This document shows positions 17,713 through 22,699 of a stretch of DNA of 22,699 nucleotides, piece by piece. Position 1 is the stretch's first letter, and the number at the start of each line of letters is the position of its first letter. Both the position numbers and the translations under genes were made by a program. This DNA is from Ophiothrix spiculata. Taxonomy: Eukaryota; Echinodermata; Ophiuroidea; Amphilepidida; Ophiotrichidae. The notes below the pieces were generated by a model that ran no database searches, was not told where the DNA came from, and saw only the letters and a list, made by a program, of their open reading frames with translations. The stretch lies in assembly GCA_000969725.1 (NCBI GenBank), contig JXSR01S007818.1. One strand, 5' to 3'.

Positions 17713-20700
17713 CTGCAGAACAATGGAAGGAAACATTTTTAGAAAATAACATCTAGTATAATCAGCATTGCATGCTCAGAAAATGTTGGTCATGTGCCTG
17801 CTTTGATTTTTGTGCTGATTGAGTAACTATATTGAGGCTATGCTGTAGTTTCAAAATGGTATTAATTTTTTTGAAAGAAGCTAACCAGTCAATTTTTGTG
17901 TGCTGAGGTCAGGGTTCCTGTTTGACTATTGTAGCTGATGTAGTCAGAAAATTGGTGCAACATGTTTCTGAAAATGTGTAAAAACGATTCTTTTCCTTAG
18001 TATATTTTGCAAATTTCAGCCTCAGTTAGTGATTTTGGCGTAAGCAACTCTTCAACTTTGTCAAAATTGCTTGAACTGACACCAGCTCAAAAACCTTAGC
18101 GGGAACACTGATTGCAAGACACACTGAGTTTAGCTATGTGCTCTCATTTTCTAGTCATGGGCGTTTACTACAGGCAGCTCATCATCATCTAACACTATTT
18201 TGCACACAGACTCGTTGACATACCTGCCATTGCCCCATATCCAGATCTATAATGACTTGTTTCTTCTCTACTCTATTCTGACTCTGTCCTTCAATATATG
18301 GTTGAGTTGTGATCACTACGAGAAGCTTGTCACCTTGGGATTACTTCATGGAGCTCGTCACCATTTAATTCTACTTCCACCCACACCTTTTAACATATGC
18401 ATACCTGCCATTGCCCCATATCCAGATCTATAATGACTTGTTTCTTTTCTACTTGTCCTTCAATATATGGTTGAGTTGTGATCACTACGAGAAGCTTGTC
18501 ACCTTGGAATTACTTCATGGAGCTCGTCACCATCTAATTCTACTTCCACCCACACCTTTTAACATACCTGCCATTGCCCCATATCCAGATCTATAATGAC
18601 TTATTTCTTTTCTACTGTATTCTGACTCTGTCCTGTCCTTCAATATATGGTTGTTGTAGTAGTAGTAGTATTAAATCTTTATTTATTCAGGGTTACTCAA
18701 TTCAGTTACAGAAACTGGTCTCCCATGAGACCCTGATTAAATTTATACAAATATAATATAGTTTATACAATACAAATACAATTTCATACAATCTGCATAT
18801 ACAATCATTATTCAATTATTTTACAGAGAACAATTCAAATTATGCAGAAGATAAAATAACAAAAAGAGATGATATTTTTAATCATGACACAAATTCAGAA
18901 ATTAAACAGAGAGGTGTGATTTAAAAGTGGACAAATTCATTCCAAACTAATTTGACCTGACATTTTGTGGAAGATTATTCCATAATGAACTACCTCTATA
19001 AAGGAATGTGCGTTTGCCAGGATTTATATTAAAATGAGGAATAACAAGCGCATTGGAAGATTGACTTCGTGTATTCTTTGAGTGAACACTAGAGGTATAT
19101 CTAAATTGGGAATAGAGATAAGATGGTGCATTATGCTGAAGACATTTAAAGACAATAACTAGCAATTGATCTTTCCATCTATTTTCAAGTCTAGTCCAGT
19201 TTAGAGCATCCATCATATCATCAATTGGGGTTCTGATATCAGCTGATAGAAGAACTTGTGCAGTTGTAAAAACTACAGGCAGCTTGTCACCTTGGGATTA
19301 CTACATGGAGCTTGTCACCATCTAATTCTACTTCCACCCACACCTTTTAACATACCTGCCATTGCCCCATATCCAGATCTATAATGACTTGTTTCTTTTC
19401 TACTCTATTCTGACTCTGTCCTTCAATGTATGGTAGAGTTGGGATTACTACGTGGAGCTTGACACCTTGGGATTACTACATGGAGCTTGTCACCTTCTAA
19501 GTCTACCTCACTTACACCTTTTAACATACCTGCCATTGCCCCATATCCAGATCTATAATAACCTGTTTCTTTTCTACTCTATTATGACTCTGTCCTTCAA
19601 TATATGGTTGAGTTGGGATTACTACAGGTAGCTTGTCACATTGGGATTACTACATGGAGCTTGTCACCATCTAATTCTACTTCCACCCACACCTTTTAAC
19701 ATACCTGCCATTGCCCCATGTCCAGATCTATAATGACTTGTTTCTTCTCTACTGAATTATGACTCTGTCCTTCAATATATGGTTGAGTTTGGATTACTAT
19801 GGGCAGCTTGTCACATTGGGATTACTACATGGAGATTGTCACCATCTAATTCTACTTCCATACACACCTTTAAACATACCTGCCATTGCCCCATGTCCAG
19901 ATCTATAATGACTTGTTTCTTTTCTACTCTATTCTGACTCTGTCCTTCAATGTATGGTTGAGTTGGGATTACTACGGGCAGCTTGTTACCTTGGGATTAC
20001 TACATGGAGCTTGTCACCATCTAATTCTACTGCTCCCACACCTTAAAACATACCTGCCATTGCCCCATATCAAGATCTATAATGACTTGTTTCTTTTCTA
20101 CTCTGTCCATCAATATATGATTGAGTTTGGATTACTACAGGCAGCTCGTCACCTTGGGATTACTACATGGAACTTGTCACCATTTAGTTCTACTTCCACC
20201 CACACCTTTTAACATACCTGCCATTGCCTCATATCCAGATCTATGATTACTTGTTTCTTTTCTACTCTATTCTGACTCTGTCCTTCTATATATGGTTGAG
20301 TTGGGATTACTACGGGCAGCTTGTCATCATCTAACACTATTTCAGCATGACCATCCTGGAATAAAACACAAATTTTTGCTTCAGTACTCAAGGAATTATA
20401 CAGCTAGGCCATGCATGTCCCTGTAAGATCAATGTCTCCGGTAAGATCAATGACCAAACCGGAGCTGACAATTGTAATAAGAATCTCCAGAAAAAAATTT
20501 GGCTACCTATGTATGGACCCAAAGGGGATCTTAAAAACACTGTACCTCTTGATACATAATCATGGATGGTGCAATTTGTAATCTTCACCAAATCAAATTG
20601 AATTAAGCTAATACAGTGTATACATGGTAAGCTTATCTACAACAATGACAAAGACAGTTTAAGGGGTCGATACCTAACAGTGCCTAAATATTGTATTGTC

Positions 20701-21691
20701 ATAACTTTAAACCTAGTAAAGTTAATATTTATATTAAAAAGTTTTGTCAAAAATGTTCACAAGGTATCTATCTATAGCAACAATTTTTGTGACTGAAAAC
20801 TCACATTTGAGAATCTCACACTAAACAAAAAAATTCTTTTTGCCTTTTTTAACATGCCCAGAAAAAAATCCATTCAAAATAAAAATATGTTTGTATCATC
20901 TGAATCAATAGTTCAAGGGATTGTTTTCTCACCTTTTTGATTAATTTGTTAGTCTTGGTAAACATATCTGTTTTAGAAAAAAGTGGACCTTGACAAAGTT
21001 AGACCAACAGTTTCAAAACTTGCAAAGTAATCAAAAAAGCAAGTTAACAATTTGAAAGTCTTTCTAGTTATGATAAAATTAATTGCAACCTGCTCCTACA
21101 AAACACGGACAAAGTCGGGAAAACAGTTTTTCTGATTTGCCCATATTAAAAATGCTGAAATTACAAGCTTTATAATGATGTATCACTTGTCAACATTGCT
21201 CAACCTTTTGCTCATGAAAAAATCAATATTTCTTTTGAAAATTCCTTTGTTTTCTATTGATTTTGGGCAAGTGTATAGACCCTTTGCATGGTCCATGATT
21301 TGCAGGTAGAGCCTCGTTCTGGGGAGTAAATTTACTGCTTTAATGCATCTGTGCTGCTTACATGGAATGTGTGAAATTTATGAGCGCGCAATTGACGCTG
21401 CGTTTAGCTGCGTATGCGCCAAACTGTGCGCATATTTGACCTCGAGATCGAGGCTCTCCCCGCAAATGGCGGATCCATGCACAGGGTGAATTGGGCTGTA
21501 ACTCCATAAGTGCTCTAGCGACTTGTCCGGGTTTCTTTGGAGCAGGTCACAATTTTCTTTAGATATTGCAAGGCTCCATCGTCCCTGAAGTACGCTTACC
21601 TTGACTAGAAAAGCCAAATGAAACATATTCTCTACAGTCTGACTAAAAGAAGTTGGGTTCATCACAAACTCAAAGTACGACACTGGTTCCA
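17611..21691 (-). CDS. NSMCE4A: NSMCE4 (Nse4), SMC5/6 complex kleisin, C-terminal exons (partial)
   Basis: Three - strand exons join in phase: 21691-21600, 20355-20218 and 17712-17611. Together they read [46 protein letters not shown], an acidic/polar stretch, then [19 protein letters not shown]. This is the Nse4 C-terminal domain, the part of the kleisin that contacts the SMC5 head (family knowledge); the family pattern is SYF.FV..PTSF..TVEN.FH..F, D......D...LP, then W..I...F.I.EP.I. The N-terminal half lies right of the window. The final exon after 17611 is not securely located. Intron 2 is filled by a nine-copy array of pseudo-exons of the middle exon. Confidence 0.87.
17713..18159. other. 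NSMCE4 intron downstream of the array, nothing further seen
   Basis: Unique-looking AT-rich sequence between the exon at 17611-17712 and the fragment that begins the pseudo-exon array. Confidence 0.6.
18655..19260 (-). mobile_element. 5'-truncated non-LTR retrotransposon (LINE) 3' end inserted in the NSMCE4 array
   Basis: On the - strand a decayed frame reads [20 protein letters not shown], ...[13 protein letters not shown]..., ...LVIPHFNIN..., ...[19 protein letters not shown], a stop, then FKSHLSV. This is the usual C-terminal tail of CR1/L2/Jockey-like reverse transcriptase proteins (LNWL, FK.LH..AP.YL, LWN.LP). An AT-rich 3' UTR and a (TAC)n-type tail at 18655-18671 follow. It interrupts the third array copy; flanking GTTG(T) at both edges may be a short target duplication. 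Confidence 0.72.
20218..20355 (-). CDS. NSMCE4A: NSMCE4 exon: [16 protein letters not shown] block; parent of the pseudo-exon array
   Basis: On the - strand the acceptor is ttttattccag and the donor is CAG followed by gtatgtt. It is 46 codons, phase 0 at both ends: [20 protein letters not shown], then [20 protein letters not shown], then DMRQWQ. It fits the Nse4 C-terminal domain directly after the FHLAF block. This is the only copy in the array with a complete 5' half (GATGGTCATGCT), and it sits at the array's upstream edge on the gene strand, so I take it as the functional exon. Confidence 0.85.
20356..21599. other. NSMCE4 intron between exons at 21600 and 20355
   Basis: Mostly AT-rich. 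A short direct repeat, gtaagatcaatg, occurs twice near 20424-20454. The 21360-21560 part is more GC-rich (gagcgcgcaattgacgctgc). No conserved frame seen. Confidence 0.55.
21600..21691 (-). CDS. NSMCE4A: NSMCE4 exon: [20 protein letters not shown] block
   Basis: On the - strand the acceptor is tttcaattgcag and the donor is AAG followed by gtaagc, near consensus. The exon enters with two bases completing a split codon, then [30 protein letters not shown], and leaves in phase 0, matching the next exon. This is the most diagnostic Nse4 segment in the window. The open frame runs on beyond the donor to about 21378, but that stretch does not resemble Nse4 and is intron. Confidence 0.88.
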
Positions 21692-22037
21692 CTGCAATTG
21701 AAAGAAAAGCTCAAATCATCAAATCAAATCAAATATACGGATAACTAAATTTGCTTCTGACATGCCCATAATGTGATAAGTCACCAGGATTTACTTGAAG
21801 CCGCCGCATTCAATGTGGTCATGCTACAGAGGTTATTTTGAAAATCTAAAAAAGTTTTTGCTGCACAAAAAAATACCAATGTTAATTTTCAAATTTCCAA
21901 ATAATGAGTATTTTAAACAGTTGTTTGCCATCACCAATTGACTCAACTCCATCAGAACTCCTGAAGTGCAGATAAGTGCTAATTGATGTTCCCGTGTGGA
22001 GCGTCCCATTGCTAATTTGTGATGAATTATAGATTGA
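21692..22037. other. NSMCE4 upstream intron, nothing further seen
   Basis: A tcaaatcaaatcaaat microrepeat near 21719-21733 only; no Nse4-like exon recognised. Confidence 0.5.
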
Positions 22038-22195
22038 AGTGAAATGAGACAAAATCAATGCACGTGCGTTCAATTTTGATGTGTCCAATTCACAAGGCCC
22101 GTAGGGGCTGAGTGCATTGGACAGCAATCAAAATTTACCGCAAGCGAATTGATTTGTCTCATTTTACGAGCAAAATGGAATGCAAATTTATTAAT
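22038..22195. mobile_element. Foldback element, copy 2 (longer centre)
   Basis: The arm agtgaaatgagacaaaatca at the left pairs with attgatttgtctcattttac at the right (22148-22167), and a second inner pair (caattttgatgtgtccaat against attggacagcaatcaaaatt) continues the hairpin around ggcccgtaggggc. The right edge (gaatgcaaatttattaatct) matches the outer parts of the copy at 1494-1610. Confidence 0.78.
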
Positions 22196-22409
22196 CTTAT
22201 TCATACACGACAGAAAAATAATACTGTATTTTTTGTGAAAAGAAATAAAGCCTTTATATGGCCATCAAAGTCCAAAACTTATCTTATCTAAATAAATCAT
22301 CAACGGACAAAAACAATGAATCATTCAGACGCACTAAACACCCGCCACGCAAACTGGAACGCAGCAAGCGCAGTGCATTGTGAATTTTCACTGCACCTCC
22401 CACCCCCAC

Positions 22410-22699
22410 TCCATGGCATCTTTCTTAATGAACTAACCTTCCTCCCCATCACCCGCATATCCAGTACCTTGTCGTAATATACCCAACATCTTTCTACTTC
22501 TGTCGTTCCCCCTCCCCCCTGCCCCTGTACCCGACATCTTTCTGAATGGACTAACCTTCCTCATCATCACCCGCATATCCAGTGACTTGTCGTAATATAC
22601 CCAACATCTTTTCTACTTCTATCGTCCCCCTCCCCCTGCCCCCTTGCCCCGACATCTTTCTGAATGGACTATCCCCCCTGCCCCCGTCCCCGACATCTT
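22410..22699. repeat. C-rich minisatellite, 118-bp unit, running off the window
   Basis: The words cacccgcatatccagt (22450, 22568) and cgacatctttctgaatgg (22532, 22650) recur 118 bp apart; a shortened unit begins at 22691. C-tracts (ccccctcccccctgcccc) separate the words. On the - strand, AAG followed by gttagt recurs, but no Nse4-like frame supports an exon. Confidence 0.85.

Larger units (their letters stand above)
18160..20355 (-). repeat. Nine-copy tandem array (about 175 bp units) of the NSMCE4 middle exon and its donor
   Basis: The exon end and donor (CAG/gtatgt on the - strand) recurs with its CAG at + positions 18224, 18405, 18568, 19356, 19530, 19705, 19880, 20054 and 20218; spacings are 163-181 bp, apart from the gap that holds the LINE. 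Each extra unit holds most of the exon, the donor and about 21 nt of intron. Most also carry an internal duplication of about 28 bp around GACAAGCT...GTAGTAATCCC, which breaks the frame. Reading through the donor meets TAA at once. At the far end (18160-18204) is a lone fragment of the exon's 5' half. I read the eight extra copies as pseudo-exons. Confidence 0.9.

Noticed and set aside
18200..20212. Series of + strand open frames repeating [17 protein letters not shown]
   Set aside because: Antisense of the NSMCE4 pseudo-exon units; the repetition is from the array.
21378..21600. Extension of the NSMCE4 exon to the end of its open frame
   Set aside because: A near-consensus donor at 21599 and exact phase to the next exon make this intron; the extension does not resemble Nse4.
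1..22699. CRISPR arrays, bacterial operons, riboswitches, phage genes
   Set aside because: The tandem repeats are exon arrays or minisatellites without spacer structure; the genes are intron-split animal genes.

Overview
The window is nuclear DNA from an invertebrate animal. It is AT-rich, has intron-split genes with GT/AG borders, and is full of decayed transposable elements: TIR miniature elements, a tRNA-derived SINE, a Penelope-like remnant and a LINE 3' end. It also holds TTAGGG-like tracts. The mix suggests a marine invertebrate, perhaps a deuterostome, but I cannot name the species. I see no bacterial operons, phage genes or CRISPR array.

Two conserved nuclear protein genes lie tail to tail, each represented only by its 3' exons. 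On the + strand (915-7369) is the C-terminal part of LYAR, the cell growth-regulating nucleolar protein: five exons ending in a Lys-rich linker and the conserved C-terminal domain. The zinc-finger exons lie left of the window. On the - strand (21691 down to 17611) is the C-terminal part of NSMCE4 (Nse4), the kleisin of the SMC5/6 complex: three exons covering the Nse4 C-terminal domain. Its N-terminal exons lie right of the window and its last exon was not securely located. About 10 kb of repeat-rich DNA separates the two genes.

The most striking feature is that both genes carry a tandem array in which a piece of exon plus its own 5' splice site and some intron has been multiplied. In LYAR (2994-3768) a 129-bp unit is present six times. 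Each unit is 57 nt of exon plus 72 nt of intron-like sequence. Every part is a multiple of three, no stop interrupts it, and each junction looks like a new splice acceptor, so any number of units could be spliced in or read through without losing frame. In NSMCE4 (about 18160-20355) a unit of about 175 bp containing most of the 46-codon exon is present nine times. There the extra units carry a stop or a frame break and look like dead pseudo-exons, and one is split by a LINE. A third duplication, of the start of LYAR exon 3, lies beyond the LYAR stop codon at about 8116-8186.

Region by region: 1-914, minisatellite and upstream intron; 915-7369, LYAR exons with introns holding a nested Harbinger-like MITE, a foldback element, another MITE and a Penelope-like remnant; 7370-17192, intergenic or 3'-flanking repeats, including a 110-bp perfect palindrome flanked by a 14-bp direct repeat, a SINE, a hAT-like MITE and a foldback element with telomere-like repeats inside; 17193-21691, NSMCE4 exons and the pseudo-exon array; 21692-22699, upstream NSMCE4 intron with a second foldback copy and a C-rich minisatellite.
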